Origin: JBMDXB01 sp048594885
GTDB taxonomy: Bacteria; Acidobacteriota; Vicinamibacteria; Vicinamibacterales; 2-12-FULL-66-21
Direction: 5' to 3'
Assembly: GCA_048594885.1 (NCBI GenBank)
Contig: JBMDXB010000166.1
Coordinates: 1-64,000, forward strand
Length of the DNA stretch: 64,000 bases
Below, piece by piece: positions 1 to 8,523 of this stretch; the first letter of the stretch is position 1, and every line of letters begins with the position of its first letter. The position numbers and the translations under genes are program-made. The notes under the pieces are model-generated. The model searched no databases and was not told where the DNA came from. It saw only the letters and a list, made by a program, of their open reading frames with translations.

Positions 1-150
1 CGAATCGCCAATCGGCAATCTGAATCCCCAATCACCAATCGACAATCCAATCCCCAATCACCAATCGACAATCCAATCCCCAATCCGACAATCCCAATCG
101 CCAATCCACGATCCCGTCAATCCGCAATCGACGATCGGCAATCGGCAATC
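1..150. repeat. CAATC-type reiterated heptad tract
   Basis: The first 150 bases are almost entirely built from degenerate 7-8 base units of the form CCAATCG/CCAATCC/ACAATCC. No gene is seen in the tract, which runs up to the stop codon of the chromate transporter. The same unit, in both orientations, makes up the imuB-dnaE2 intergenic region near 14.4-14.7 kb, so this is a dispersed repeat family. It continues off the left edge of the window. Confidence 0.8.
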
Positions 151-151
151 G

Positions 152-1264
152 TTATACGGTGAGGAGCCCGAGCGCGCCGCCGGCGAGGACTAGCCAGACG
201 GAGTTGATCCGCGGCAGCGTGAGGGCGACGAACGCGACCACCGCCGTGATGACCCACAGCGGGCTCGTGAGAGAGGAGCGCGCGAGCATGATCGCGACGG
301 CCGCGATCAGGCCGAGGGATGCGGCGACCACGCCGTCGAGAAAGGCGCCGGCGGCGGGCGAGCGTCGCAGGCGCGGGATGAGCGTGTGCGTCGCGGCAAC
401 GAAGACGAACGCCGGCAGGAAGATGGCGATCGTGGAGAGCGCCGCGCCGGGCCAGCCGGCAAGGACGTAGCCGATGAACGTCGCCGTCGTGAAGAGCGGG
501 CCCGGCGTGAACTGTCCGACGGCAATGGCATCGAGCAACTGCTGTTCAGTGAGCCAGCCCCAGCGCTCGACGAGATCGGCGCGCAGGAACGCCACCAGGA
601 CGTAGCCGCTGCCGAAGAGCACGGAGCCGATCTTCAGAAAGAACAGCGAGAGCGTCGCGAGTGAAATGGAGGCGGCGCCGGTCGCCGCCGCTGCTGCCGG
701 CGCGATCGAGCCGCCGGCGAACGCGGCGATCGCCGCCGCGCCGCGCGCCCGCAACCTGACGACCATCAGGATGCCCGCGGCCGCGAGCAGCACGAGCTCG
801 TTGACGCCCGCCACCGCAGCGACGGCCGACGCCACCGCGATGACCCAGAGCGGCACCGACTTCAACGCTGGGGACAACTGCACCGTCGCGTGCGCGATGA
901 CGGCGATGATCACCGGCGCGACGCCTGCCATCACCGCGCGGGCGTCGGGCGTGCGTCCGTACTCGACGTAGGCGATGGCAATGCCGGTCACGATCAGCAC
1001 GGCCGGAACGATGAAACAGATGCCGGCGACGAGGAGCCCTGGCCAGCCGGCCACGCGCCGGCCGACGTGGATGGCCAGTTCGGTGGAGTTGGGACCGGGA
1101 ATCAGGTTGACGGCGGCGATGAGATCCGTGAACTCGGCGTCGGTGAGCCAGCGCCGGCGCCGCACCACCTGCTCATGCATCATCGCGATATGCGCGGCGG
1201 GACCGCCGAACGCCGTGGTGCCGAGCAGGAGAAAGACACGGATGACGTCGGCCAGCGGCGTCAT
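152..1264 (-). CDS. chrA: Chromate transporter ChrA (long-chain CHR family)
   Basis: This 370-residue polytopic inner-membrane protein has the two-domain architecture of long-chain ChrA transporters, which export chromate. The first half (about residues 5-175) carries the FGGPAAHI segment near residue 20 and a PGPNSTE loop. The second half (about 205-370) repeats the pattern with FLKIGSVLFGSGY and FTPGPLF. Alternating hydrophobic segments are visible throughout. The ATG lies 7 bases downstream of the arsR-type stop codon, so the two are probably cotranscribed and controlled by the divergent operator region. Location next to arsM-arsC suggests a general oxyanion/metalloid resistance cluster. 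Actual substrate specificity cannot be read from the sequence. Confidence 0.93.
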   Translation of the reverse strand: MTPLADVIRVFLLLGTTAFGGPAAHIAMMHEQVVRRRRWLTDAEFTDLIAAVNLIPGPNSTELAIHVGRRVAGWPGLLVAGICFIVPAVLIVTGIAIAYVEYGRTPDARAVMAGVAPVIIAVIAHATVQLSPALKSVPLWVIAVASAVAAVAGVNELVLLAAAGILMVVRLRARGAAAIAAFAGGSIAPAAAAATGAASISLATLSLFFLKIGSVLFGSGYVLVAFLRADLVERWGWLTEQQLLDAIAVGQFTPGPLFTTATFIGYVLAGWPGAALSTIAIFLPAFVFVAATHTLIPRLRRSPAAGAFLDGVVAASLGLIAAVAIMLARSSLTSPLWVITAVVAFVALTLPRINSVWLVLAGGALGLLTV

Positions 1265-1271
1265 CGTGTGG

Positions 1272-1670
1272 CTAGCGCGTTCCGCCGCCGCAGCAGGGAG
1301 CGGACGTCAGGCGAATCCACCGCCGCGGCGCCACCTCCACGCGGGAGGCCAGCCGCTGCCGATCGCGCTCGGCGGAGGTGAGGTGGCCGAGCGCGTGGCC
1401 GACGGCATCCACCACCGCCTGCATGACCGGATCCTCGAGCTCCGCGAGCCGATAGTGGACCCAGAGGCCCTGCTTGCGTCCAACGACGAGACCGGCATTG
1501 CGTAGATAGGCGAGATGACGCGAGACCGTGGGCTGCGGCAGGCCGAGACTCCCGTGGATGTCGCACACGCAGACCTCGCCGGAGAGCAGCAGACCCACGA
1601 TCCGCAAGCGCGTCTGGTCCGAGAGCGCCTTGAAGAGCGTTTCGAGCGTCGCTAGCCGTTTGTCCAACAT
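1272..1670 (-). CDS. arsR: ArsR/SmtB-family metalloid-responsive repressor
   Basis: This 132-residue winged-helix repressor covers the usual ArsR length. The N-terminal half has the typical LFKALSDQTRLRIVGLL helix. It is followed by EVCVCDI, in which Cys34 and Cys36 correspond to the CxC arsenic(III)/metal-sensing motif of the ELCVCDL type. The recognition helix lies around PQPTVSRHLAYLRNAGLV. A C-terminal Cys126-Cys127 pair could add a ligand. The ATG is preceded by GAGAAG. It is divergent from arsM and upstream of chrA, and two inverted repeats lie in the 110-base gap. It probably represses both directions until metalloid binds; the inducing ion is inferred, not proven. Confidence 0.92.
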   Translation of the reverse strand: MLDKRLATLETLFKALSDQTRLRIVGLLLSGEVCVCDIHGSLGLPQPTVSRHLAYLRNAGLVVGRKQGLWVHYRLAELEDPVMQAVVDAVGHALGHLTSAERDRQRLASRVEVAPRRWIRLTSAPCCGGGTR

Positions 1671-1684
1671 ACTTCTCGCCTAGG

Positions 1685-1710
1685 GTATATATTCGCCTTG
1701 ACAAATATAC
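1685..1710. promoter_or_regulatory. Candidate ArsR operator 1
   Basis: An imperfect inverted repeat GTATATATTC...AAATATAC lies 15 bases upstream of the arsR start codon. It shares the ATATTCGC...ATATAC pattern with a second site beside arsM. The pair of similar palindromes in a short divergent region is what an ArsR-family autoregulated promoter would show. No footprint can be inferred from sequence alone. Confidence 0.6.
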
Positions 1711-1731
1711 AGCCCGTGGTTACGATGTGCA

Positions 1732-1755
1732 ACATATTCGCTTTCGCGTATATAC
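1732..1755. promoter_or_regulatory. Candidate ArsR operator 2
   Basis: ACATATTCGC followed by GCGTATATAC forms an imperfect palindrome 26 bases upstream of the arsM ATG and resembles operator 1. The position would block the arsM promoter when occupied. The following GAAGGAGAGAGAGGGAG purine run supplies the arsM ribosome binding site. Confidence 0.6.
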
Positions 1756-1780
1756 TTTTCGAAGGAGAGAGAGGGAGAAG

Positions 1781-2596
1781 ATGAGCGACACGGGACTCAA
1801 GGATGTCATCCAGGCCAAGTACGGCGCGGCAGCACAGCAGGCGCGCACCGGCGGCGACAAATCGGGCGGGTGCTGCGGCCCCAGCTGCGGATGCAGCGAT
1901 CCGATTACCTCGGATCTCTACACCGCCGGCGAGACGGCGGATCTGCCGGCAGAGGCGGTGACCGCATCCCTCGGCTGTGGCAACCCCACCGCCCTCATCG
2001 ATCTGCAGGAAGGGCAGACGGTTCTCGATCTCGGCTCGGGCGGCGGCATCGACGTGTTGCTGTCGGCGAAGCGCGTCGGGCCGTCGGGGAAGGTCTACGG
2101 CCTCGACATGACCGACGAGATGCTGGCGCTCGCGCGCGAGAACCAGCGGAAGGCGGGCGCGACGAACGTCGAGTTCCTGAAGGGGGAGATCGAGAACATT
2201 CCGCTGCCCGACAACTCCGTCGACGTCATCATCTCGAACTGCGTCATCAACCTCTCGGCAGACAAGAGCCGCGTGCTGCGCGAGGCCTTCCGCGTGCTCA
2301 AACCTGGCGGTCGCTTCGCCGTCTCCGACGTCGTCGTCCGCGGCGACGTGCCGGCCGACATCCGGCGCAACGTGGAGCTCTGGGTCGGCTGCGTCGCGGG
2401 GGCGCTCGACGAGCGCGACTACCGGCGGCTGCTCGAACAGGCCGGGTTTGCCGATGTGGATGTCGAAGCCTGGCGTGTCTACAAGGTCGACGACGCGCGC
2501 GAGTTCCTGACGTCCGCGGGTCTCGATGTCGCCACGCTGGCGCCGCAGGTGGACGGCAAGTTCGCGAGCGCGTTCGTGCGCGCGCGCAAACCGTGA
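1781..2596 (+). CDS. arsM: Arsenite S-adenosylmethionine methyltransferase ArsM
   Basis: This 271-residue SAM-dependent methyltransferase adds methyl groups to trivalent arsenic. The SAM-binding motif VLDLGSGGG lies at about residues 81-89. The three conserved As(III)-binding cysteines are visible as Cys66 (SLGCGNPT), Cys154 (SNCVINL) and Cys204 (WVGCVAG). A cysteine-rich N-terminal stretch, CCGPSCGC at 31-38, is an extra metal-binding feature seen in many ArsM proteins. The ATG at 1781 was chosen because it follows a strong GGAGAGAGAGGGAG region; an upstream in-frame start at 1727 would overlap the operator. It forms an operon with arsC 28 bases downstream. Confidence 0.95.
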   Translation: MSDTGLKDVIQAKYGAAAQQARTGGDKSGGCCGPSCGCSDPITSDLYTAGETADLPAEAVTASLGCGNPTALIDLQEGQTVLDLGSGGGIDVLLSAKRVGPSGKVYGLDMTDEMLALARENQRKAGATNVEFLKGEIENIPLPDNSVDVIISNCVINLSADKSRVLREAFRVLKPGGRFAVSDVVVRGDVPADIRRNVELWVGCVAGALDERDYRRLLEQAGFADVDVEAWRVYKVDDAREFLTSAGLDVATLAPQVDGKFASAFVRARKP

Positions 2597-2624
2597 CGGC
2601 TGCACGCGCCGACGGCGTCAACCC

Positions 2625-3026
2625 ATGACGACCATCCTCTTCGCCTGCGTGCACAACGCCGGCCGCTCGCAGATGGCGGCGGCATGGTTCAACGCGCTCG
2701 CGGATGCAGCGAAAGCACGCGCGATCTCGGCCGGCACCGAGCCGGGGCCGCGCGTGCATCCCGAAGTCGTTGAGGCGATGCGTGAATCGGGAATCGAGCT
2801 CTCGGGTGCGACGCCGCGCAAGCTCACCTCCGAGCTCGCCAGTCAGGCACAGGTGCTGGTGACGATGGGATGCGGCGACAACTGCCCGTACGTGCCGGGC
2901 GCGCGCGTGGAGGACTGGCCAATCGACGATCCGAAAGGCCAGCCAATCGAGCGCGTACGTGAGATTCGCGAGGCGATCAGGAAACGTGTGGCGGATCTCA
3001 TCGCCAGGGAACGCGTCGGCCGCTAA
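2625..3026 (+). CDS. arsC: Arsenate reductase, low-molecular-weight phosphatase type
   Basis: This 133-residue cytoplasmic protein of the low-molecular-weight tyrosine-phosphatase fold reduces arsenate to arsenite. The catalytic P-loop is CVHNAGRS near residues 8-15. A second cysteine pair in MGCGDNCPYVPG (about 83-94) would serve the disulfide relay. WPIDDP near the C terminus carries the conserved acid. It follows arsM in the same orientation, so arsenate reduction would feed arsenite methylation. The ATG at 2625 gives the canonical TILFACVHNAGRS start. The stop codon overlaps that of the convergent porin gene by 4 bases. Confidence 0.94.
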   Translation: MTTILFACVHNAGRSQMAAAWFNALADAAKARAISAGTEPGPRVHPEVVEAMRESGIELSGATPRKLTSELASQAQVLVTMGCGDNCPYVPGARVEDWPIDDPKGQPIERVREIREAIRKRVADLIARERVGR

Positions 3027-4243
3027 AACGCGACCTGCAGTTGCACGCGGACCTGGGTGTCGTTCAGCGCCCGCCCGCCCACCAACCGCGTGCCGAGCGC
3101 CGGCAGGCCCTGGCGCGCGCGCGACGACAGCGACGAGTATCTCGCGCCATAACCGATGTAGCCGACGTCGGCCTGCACTTTGACGTGGTGCCCGTGCAGG
3201 TAGTAACTGACGACGCCCCGCGTCTCGGTCAGCGCGGCATCGTCGATGTCGGTGTTGCCCTCGATGCGCGCGTGCAGCAGCGCTACCTCCAGCCGGCGCG
3301 GCACCGCCATGAAGCCGGCCTGCGCGTGATAGCCGCGTGAATCGATATCACGTCCAATCGTCGGGCTCTGCTGCTCGTCGATCGCCCAGAAGTACTCCGC
3401 CGTCGAGAAGAAGCGTGCCTGGCGGAACGCGAACTCGACGTTGTACCCGTTCTGATCGTCGGCGTTGTCGAACACCCCGCTGGCGGAGCGGCCGCGGATC
3501 GGCTTCCCTCCGCGCACCGCAAACCCGAAATGCAGCGCCGGCTCCGGCGTCCCCTCGACCGCTCCTTCCGAGAGCGCGTAGGGCCGCAGCGGATCGACAT
3601 ACACGCGCGCGGCCCAGAGATGCGATCGATTGTTCTGGCGCAGCGATTCGCCGGCGCCGTTGAAGACGCCGAGGTCATAGCCCATCTTGCGTCCCACCGC
3701 TGTGCCGCTGAACATCACACCCATGTCGCGGGACGGGTTGAACTTCGCGTCGGTGAACGACCGATCGACGAACTGCAGCCGTGCCGACGACGTGAGCTGC
3801 TGGAGGCCGAAGGGTACTTTGAACTGTCCGAGCTGCAGGCGATACGGACGGCCCGAGGGGCGGATCTCGACGAACGCGTCTTTCATGCGGCTGCCGCCTT
3901 CACCGGCAGTCCGATGCAGCTCGAATTGCAGCGAATACCGGAGCCACGGCCTGTAGACACCACCGCTCAGCGTCAGACGCAGGCGCGGGATGTCGAACCC
4001 GCTCAGCGGGCCGTCCTTGCGTCCCACGCCGGCGCCGATCGTGTCGCTGTCGGACTGTTCGCGCTGATCGAGCGTCCAGCGAAACTGCGTGCGCGCACCG
4101 AGCGTCAGGCTGTTGACGCCGGACGAAATCGTGATCCCGCCGCGCGACGCATCGACGGTCGTCGGCGGCGGTGTCTTTTCCGTCTGCGCGGCGGTAGTCG
4201 CGGACCACGTCAGCACCATACCGGCGAGCACGATACCCTTCAA
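3023..4243 (-). CDS. Phosphate-selective porin (OprO/OprP family)
   Basis: The protein is about 406 residues with an N-terminal signal peptide (LKGIVLAGMVLTWSATTAAQ) and an OprO/OprP-like outer-membrane beta barrel. Alternating aromatic strands end in VQLQVAF with a terminal Phe, as expected for Omp85-assembled barrels. Segments such as RLRLTLSGGVYRPWLRYSLQ and QLGQFKVPFGLQQLTSS match the family. I chose the TTG at 4243 because GGTGGAGG lies 5-7 bases upstream and the next codons begin the signal peptide; an upstream ATG at 4306 lacks this support. Its position between arsenate genes and Pit transporters fits phosphate or arsenate entry. Actual anion selectivity is not determined. Confidence 0.85.
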   Translation of the reverse strand: MKGIVLAGMVLTWSATTAAQTEKTPPPTTVDASRGGITISSGVNSLTLGARTQFRWTLDQREQSDSDTIGAGVGRKDGPLSGFDIPRLRLTLSGGVYRPWLRYSLQFELHRTAGEGGSRMKDAFVEIRPSGRPYRLQLGQFKVPFGLQQLTSSARLQFVDRSFTDAKFNPSRDMGVMFSGTAVGRKMGYDLGVFNGAGESLRQNNRSHLWAARVYVDPLRPYALSEGAVEGTPEPALHFGFAVRGGKPIRGRSASGVFDNADDQNGYNVEFAFRQARFFSTAEYFWAIDEQQSPTIGRDIDSRGYHAQAGFMAVPRRLEVALLHARIEGNTDIDDAALTETRGVVSYYLHGHHVKVQADVGYIGYGARYSSLSSRARQGLPALGTRLVGGRALNDTQVRVQLQVAF

Positions 4244-4326
4244 TGAAACCTCCACCCGCAGATTCTCACGCGAAAGCGCCCTTGCCTGCCAGATCTCTGC
4301 TAACATCCTGACGTTTGGAGGGTGGC

Positions 4327-4944
4327 GTGGCGTTCAGACTGATCCCGCGGGAAGAACGATTCTTCGACGATTTCGTTGCACTCGCCGAGCAGATTCGCCG
4401 CGGCGCGGCCCTCCTCGAGGAGATGCTCGCGCCCGACCGGCCGATCTGGGACAAGGCGGACGAAATCAAGGAAGTCGAGCACAAGTGCGACTTCCTGACG
4501 CACGAGGTCATCCAGCGGCTGCACCGCACGTTCGTCACGCCGCTCGATCGCGAGGACATCCACTCTCTCGCGCGCTCGCTCGACGACGTGATGGACGCCA
4601 TCGATGCATCGGCAGCCATCGTCCGGCTGTATCACATCGAACACGTGCGGCCGGACGCCCGCGAGCTCGGGCGAATCATCATGTCCTCGGCCGAGCAGGT
4701 GGTGAAGGCGATGAAGGCGCTCGAGAAGCGCAAGGGCGTCGCCGAGCCCGCCGTGGAGATCAACCGCCTGGAAAACGAAGCCGATCGCGCCCACCAGGCC
4801 GCCGTCCGGCGGCTGTTCGAGGAGGAGCGCGATCCGATTGCCATCATGAAATGGAAGGAGATCCTGGACTTCCTGGAAGAAGCGACCGATCGCTGCGAGG
4901 ACGTCGCCAACGTCCTCGAGGGCGTCGTCGTGAAGCACGCCTGA
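4327..4944 (+). CDS. DUF47 (PhoU-like) Pit accessory protein
   Basis: This 205-residue all-alpha protein of the DUF47/TIGR00153 family begins FRLIPREERFFDDFVALAEQ and contains the PhoU-like acidic metal-binding segments KADEIKEVEHKCD (about residues 40-52) and EATDRCEDVANVLE near the C terminus. Members of this family are usually encoded just before Pit phosphate transporters and are thought to modulate them. The gene is 7 bases upstream of pit1, as expected. GTG at 4327 is preferred because GGAGGG sits 4 bases upstream. The role in controlling low-affinity phosphate uptake is by family analogy. Confidence 0.9.
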   Translation: MAFRLIPREERFFDDFVALAEQIRRGAALLEEMLAPDRPIWDKADEIKEVEHKCDFLTHEVIQRLHRTFVTPLDREDIHSLARSLDDVMDAIDASAAIVRLYHIEHVRPDARELGRIIMSSAEQVVKAMKALEKRKGVAEPAVEINRLENEADRAHQAAVRRLFEEERDPIAIMKWKEILDFLEEATDRCEDVANVLEGVVVKHA

Positions 4945-4951
4945 GTCCGGG

Positions 4952-5953
4952 ATGGATGCCAACCTGCTCGCGGTCATCGCGCTGATTCTCGTCGCGCTCG
5001 TCTTCGACTACATCAACGGCTTCCACGACGCCGCGAACTCGATCGCGACGGTGGTGTCCACGCGCGTGCTGACACCCGGCAAAGCCGTCATCTGGGCCGC
5101 CTTCTTCAATTTCGTCGCGGCGTTCACGTTTGGCACCGCCGTCGCGAAAACTGTTGGCTCCGGCCTCGTGAATCTCGAGGTCGTCACCTTCGCGGTGATC
5201 TTCGCAGGGCTCATGGGCGCAATCGCGTGGGACTTGATCACCTGGTACTACGGCCTGCCGACGAGCTCGTCGCACGCGCTGATCGGCGGCTATGCTGGCG
5301 CGGCGGTCGCGAAGGCCGGCTGGATCGGGATCACGCCGGCCGGCTGGACCAAGACGCTCATCTTCATCGCCCTCGCGCCGCTCATCGGCATGACGCTCGG
5401 CTTCCTGCTGATGGTGGCGATTAACTGGGTGTTCTCCAGGACGTCGCCGGGGCGTGTCGATCACTGGTTCCGCCGCCTGCAGCTTCTTTCCGCTGCGGCG
5501 TACAGCCTTGGCCACGGCGGCAACGACGCGCAGAAGACGATGGGGATCATCGCCGGCGTGCTGCTCGCCGGTGGCTACATCTCGTCCTTCAGGATCGACT
5601 TGTGGGTGGTGCTGGCCGCGCACGCGGCCATCGCGCTGGGCACGCTGTCGGGCGGGTGGCGCATCATCCACACGATGGGCACGAAGATCACGAAGCTGCA
5701 GCCGGTCGGCGGATTCGCCGCGGAAACAGGCGGCGCCATCTCGCTCTTCGCGGCGACGAACCTGGGCGTGCCGGTCAGCACCACGCATACGATCACCGGT
5801 GCGATCATGGGCGTCGGTTCCATCCGGCGGCTGTCCGCCGTCCGGTGGGGCGTGGCCGGACGGATTGTCTGGGCGTGGGTGCTGACCATCCCCGCATCGG
5901 CCGCAATCGCTGCTGTTGTCTACAAGCTGGTGGCGGTCACGGTAGCACCCTGA
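4952..5953 (+). CDS. pit: Low-affinity inorganic phosphate transporter (Pit family), copy 1
   Basis: This 333-residue polytopic transporter takes up phosphate, probably as a metal-phosphate complex driven by protons. Both signature repeats are visible: FDYINGFHDAANSIATVVSTRVLTP is at residues about 13-37 and a second GHGGNDAQKTMGIIAG is near 187-202. The paired GGNDA/FHDAAN motifs are diagnostic for PiT proteins. It follows the DUF47 gene by 7 bases and precedes a second, closely similar pit gene whose start overlaps its stop codon. The two copies are highly similar at the residue level, so they look like a tandem duplication. Confidence 0.94.
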   Translation: MDANLLAVIALILVALVFDYINGFHDAANSIATVVSTRVLTPGKAVIWAAFFNFVAAFTFGTAVAKTVGSGLVNLEVVTFAVIFAGLMGAIAWDLITWYYGLPTSSSHALIGGYAGAAVAKAGWIGITPAGWTKTLIFIALAPLIGMTLGFLLMVAINWVFSRTSPGRVDHWFRRLQLLSAAAYSLGHGGNDAQKTMGIIAGVLLAGGYISSFRIDLWVVLAAHAAIALGTLSGGWRIIHTMGTKITKLQPVGGFAAETGGAISLFAATNLGVPVSTTHTITGAIMGVGSIRRLSAVRWGVAGRIVWAWVLTIPASAAIAAVVYKLVAVTVAP

Positions 5954-6969
5954 GCATCGATCCTAATCTTATCGCCGTCGTAGGGCTGATTCTCGTTGCC
6001 CTCGCCTTCGACTACATCAACGGCTTCCACGACGCCGCGAACTCGATCGCGACGGTCGTCTCGACGCGTGTCCTGACGCCGGGCAAGGCCGTCATCTGGG
6101 CGGCATTCTTCAACTTCGCCGCGGCATTCACTGCCGGCACGGCGGTGGCGAAGACGGTCGGCTCCGGGATGGTCGATCTCGACATCGTCACGTTCTCGGT
6201 CATCTATGCCGGGCTGCTCGGGGCGATCGGCTGGGATCTGATTACGTGGTACTACGGCCTGCCGACCAGCTCGTCGCACGCGCTCTTCGGCGGGTACGCC
6301 GGGGCGGCCGTGGCCAAGGCCGGGTTCGGTGCCATCATTCCGGCCGGCTGGACGAAGACGATCGTCTTCATCTTTCTCTCGCCGCTCATCGGCCTCATCG
6401 TCGGCCTCGTGCTGATGACGGCGATCCACTGGGTGTTCCGGCCGGCGTCTCCTGGCCGGGTCGATCACTGGTTCCGCCGGCTGCAGCTGCTGTCGGCCGC
6501 CGCCTTCAGCCTGATGCACGGCTCCAACGACGCGCAGAAGACGATGGGCATCATGGCCGGCGCGCTCGTAACCGGCGGCTTCCTCGGCCTGCAGAACGGG
6601 CAGCTTCCGATTCCGATCTGGGTGGAGCTCGCGGCCTATTCTGCCATCGGGCTTGGGACGCTGACCGGCGGCTGGCGGATCATCCACACGATGGGCGGTA
6701 AGATCACCAAGCTGCAGCCGATGGGCGGGTTCGCGGCGGAAACGGGTGCCGCCGTCGCCATCTACACAGCGACGGCACTCGGCGTCGGCGTCAGCACGAC
6801 CCACACGATCACGGGTGCGATCGTCGGGGTCGGATCGACGCGCCGGCTGTCAGCCGTCCGGTGGGGCGTGGCGCGCCAGATCGTCTGGGCCTGGCTGCTC
6901 ACGATTCCGGCGTCGGCGTTTCTCTCCGCGATCATCTACAAAATCGCCGCGGCGCTGGTCGCGCCCTGA
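5950..6969 (+). CDS. pit: Low-affinity inorganic phosphate transporter (Pit family), copy 2
   Basis: This second Pit protein (about 339 residues) parallels copy 1 throughout, with FDYINGFHDAANSIA near the N terminus and MHGSNDAQKTMGIMAG near residue 195. The start is unusual: no ATG, GTG or TTG lies at the expected position. CTG at 5950 overlaps the upstream TGA (CTGA) and gives a protein aligned with copy 1; ATC at 5956 occupies the exact place of the copy-1 ATG. An upstream GTG would add roughly 28 residues read out of frame from copy 1. I favour translational coupling from a CTG start. The function should match copy 1. Confidence 0.9.
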   Translation: MSIDPNLIAVVGLILVALAFDYINGFHDAANSIATVVSTRVLTPGKAVIWAAFFNFAAAFTAGTAVAKTVGSGMVDLDIVTFSVIYAGLLGAIGWDLITWYYGLPTSSSHALFGGYAGAAVAKAGFGAIIPAGWTKTIVFIFLSPLIGLIVGLVLMTAIHWVFRPASPGRVDHWFRRLQLLSAAAFSLMHGSNDAQKTMGIMAGALVTGGFLGLQNGQLPIPIWVELAAYSAIGLGTLTGGWRIIHTMGGKITKLQPMGGFAAETGAAVAIYTATALGVGVSTTHTITGAIVGVGSTRRLSAVRWGVARQIVWAWLLTIPASAFLSAIIYKIAAALVAP

Positions 6970-6977
6970 CGGCTGGT

Positions 6978-7685
6978 TCAAGCGCCGCCGCTCGCTGTGC
7001 CTTCGAGCGTCTCGACCGCTGCGCGGTCGAGTGCGTGTCGTAGCTCCTCGGCGGAACCGTACGTGCGGGCGTCGAGGCGACGCGCGCGAACGGCGAGGCG
7101 GATCGGGCGGCCGTCGAACGGGTCAGGCGAGATCACGAGCGTCGATCCGTTGAGGACGGCCTGTCCGCCGGCCGGCAGGGTGTGCGGCTCCGTCCATCCG
7201 TTGCACAGGATCAACGACAGCAGATCGCCGATGCGGACGAAGCGGTAGTCGGCTTCGAACGACGCGTCGATGACCGTTCGCCTGAGCAGCGTCGCGCGCG
7301 ACCCCTCCATCGTCTCGAAGAAGGTCCGCCAGGCGGGGTTGGCTCGCTGCTCGGCGTGAACCGTCAACGCATGCTGGGCGATGAGCGCGGCCTCGTAGGG
7401 GCGTTCGCGGCCGATGCGCTCGACGGCGCGCGGCCAGATGCGATGCTTCACCTCGTGCGCCACGGTCACGAAGTCCAACGGACGTCCGCTCGCGTCAACA
7501 TGAGTGTGCAGGTCTTCTTCGATCCATCCGTTGTCGTGCTCGCGCACGGCATACAGGATGGCGTCGCGCCGCGGATGTGCCGAAAAATCATCGCCGCGCC
7601 ACTCACGCATGATGTCGGCGGCCAGGGCGGCGTGATCGGGCTGCGTGATGAAGAGGTCACTGCTGCCGCGTCGCTGAATAATCAC
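6978..7685 (-). CDS. DUF3891 family protein
   Basis: This protein of about 235 residues belongs to the DUF3891 family, whose function is not known. Characteristic segments are SDLFITQPDHAALAADI near the N terminus, AVREHDNGWIEED around residue 48, and ICNGWTEPHTLP late in the chain. The His/Asp pattern recalls HD-like proteins but this is only a resemblance. The GTG at 7685 (VIIQRRG) is chosen because family members start just before the ITQPDHA segment and GAGGG lies a few bases upstream. The open frame continues to 7979 but would then overlap the divergent lipoprotein gene. Confidence 0.75.
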   Translation of the reverse strand: MIIQRRGSSDLFITQPDHAALAADIMREWRGDDFSAHPRRDAILYAVREHDNGWIEEDLHTHVDASGRPLDFVTVAHEVKHRIWPRAVERIGRERPYEAALIAQHALTVHAEQRANPAWRTFFETMEGSRATLLRRTVIDASFEADYRFVRIGDLLSLILCNGWTEPHTLPAGGQAVLNGSTLVISPDPFDGRPIRLAVRARRLDARTYGSAEELRHALDRAAVETLEGTASGGA

Positions 7686-7878
7686 GAGCCCTCGCGCGCT
7701 TCCTTGGATGGCGGGGTCGTTGACCCCATACGCTGAACGGTTGAGCCATTCCGGGGACACTACGATCTTGTCATCTTCGAGCCCGGCCGCAAAACAGGCG
7801 CAATTCGCGGCTCTTCCGCCGGAGTCCACCTGGTACCGACCTTGGGTTAGCAGCGGGTGAGGATACGCGGAGGTGGAA

Positions 7879-8511
7879 ATGGAGTCCTTGAATATGAAGT
7901 CGCACTTGAGGAGCGCAGCACTCGTCGTCGGCGGCGCTGCGTTGGTCTTCACGGTTGGTTGCGGGAAGCAGAACGGCACGGTGAGCGCGCAAACGCTGAC
8001 GTCGAATCAGAACGGCGCGCCGGTCGTGGTCAGCTGCGAGCCGCACCAGCGCACGCTCGTGCGGCAGACGGTCGTCAACGGCGCGACCGTGTCGCAGGTC
8101 GAGTGCGTCGCGGCGGGGCAGCCTGCCGCGTATGCCAACGGAACCGAAGCCGGGGCGTATGCACAGCCCACGGCGATGACGCAGCCAGCGGCGGCGCCCT
8201 ACGCTTACGCTCCTGCGCCAGCCCCGCGGCAAGTCGTCTACCGCGACATTCCGGACACGGAAGTCGTGCAGGTCGCGCCGCGGCGGACGGTTCGCACGGT
8301 GTCCTCGCGGCCGGTGCAGTCGCGCCAGGTCGTATATGAGGAGCGTCGCGCGCCGAAGCGCTCGGTGAAGAAGAGCGCGATCATCATCGGGTCGTCCGCG
8401 GGCGTCGGCGCCGGCGTCGGCGCGGCAGTGGGCGGCAAGAAGGGTGCGCTCATTGGTGCGGCGATCGGCGGCGGCAGCGCGGCCATCTGGGACCAGGTCA
8501 CACGCCGCTGA
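7879..8511 (+). CDS. Glycine-zipper lipoprotein
   Basis: This protein of about 210 residues has a lipoprotein signal peptide: basic start MKSHLR, hydrophobic core, then lipobox FTVGC. A middle region (about 85-155) is rich in Pro, Ala, Tyr and Arg. Near the C terminus is a glycine-zipper hairpin (IIIGSSAGVGAGVGAAVGGKKGALIGAAIGGGSAA), typical of outer-membrane-associated YMGG/Gly-zipper proteins. ATG at 7879 follows GGAGGTGG closely; ATG at 7894, preceded by GGAG, would give the more usual MK start and is equally possible. Specific role unknown; such proteins often stabilise the envelope. Confidence 0.75.
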   Translation: MESLNMKSHLRSAALVVGGAALVFTVGCGKQNGTVSAQTLTSNQNGAPVVVSCEPHQRTLVRQTVVNGATVSQVECVAAGQPAAYANGTEAGAYAQPTAMTQPAAAPYAYAPAPAPRQVVYRDIPDTEVVQVAPRRTVRTVSSRPVQSRQVVYEERRAPKRSVKKSAIIIGSSAGVGAGVGAAVGGKKGALIGAAIGGGSAAIWDQVTRR

Positions 8512-8523
8512 CGCGGCGTGAAC

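Noticed and set aside
1..150. Possible CRISPR array in the CAATC repeats (also at 14370-14730)
   Set aside because: Units are 7-8 bases, degenerate and without unique spacers of regular length. It is a low-complexity tandem array.
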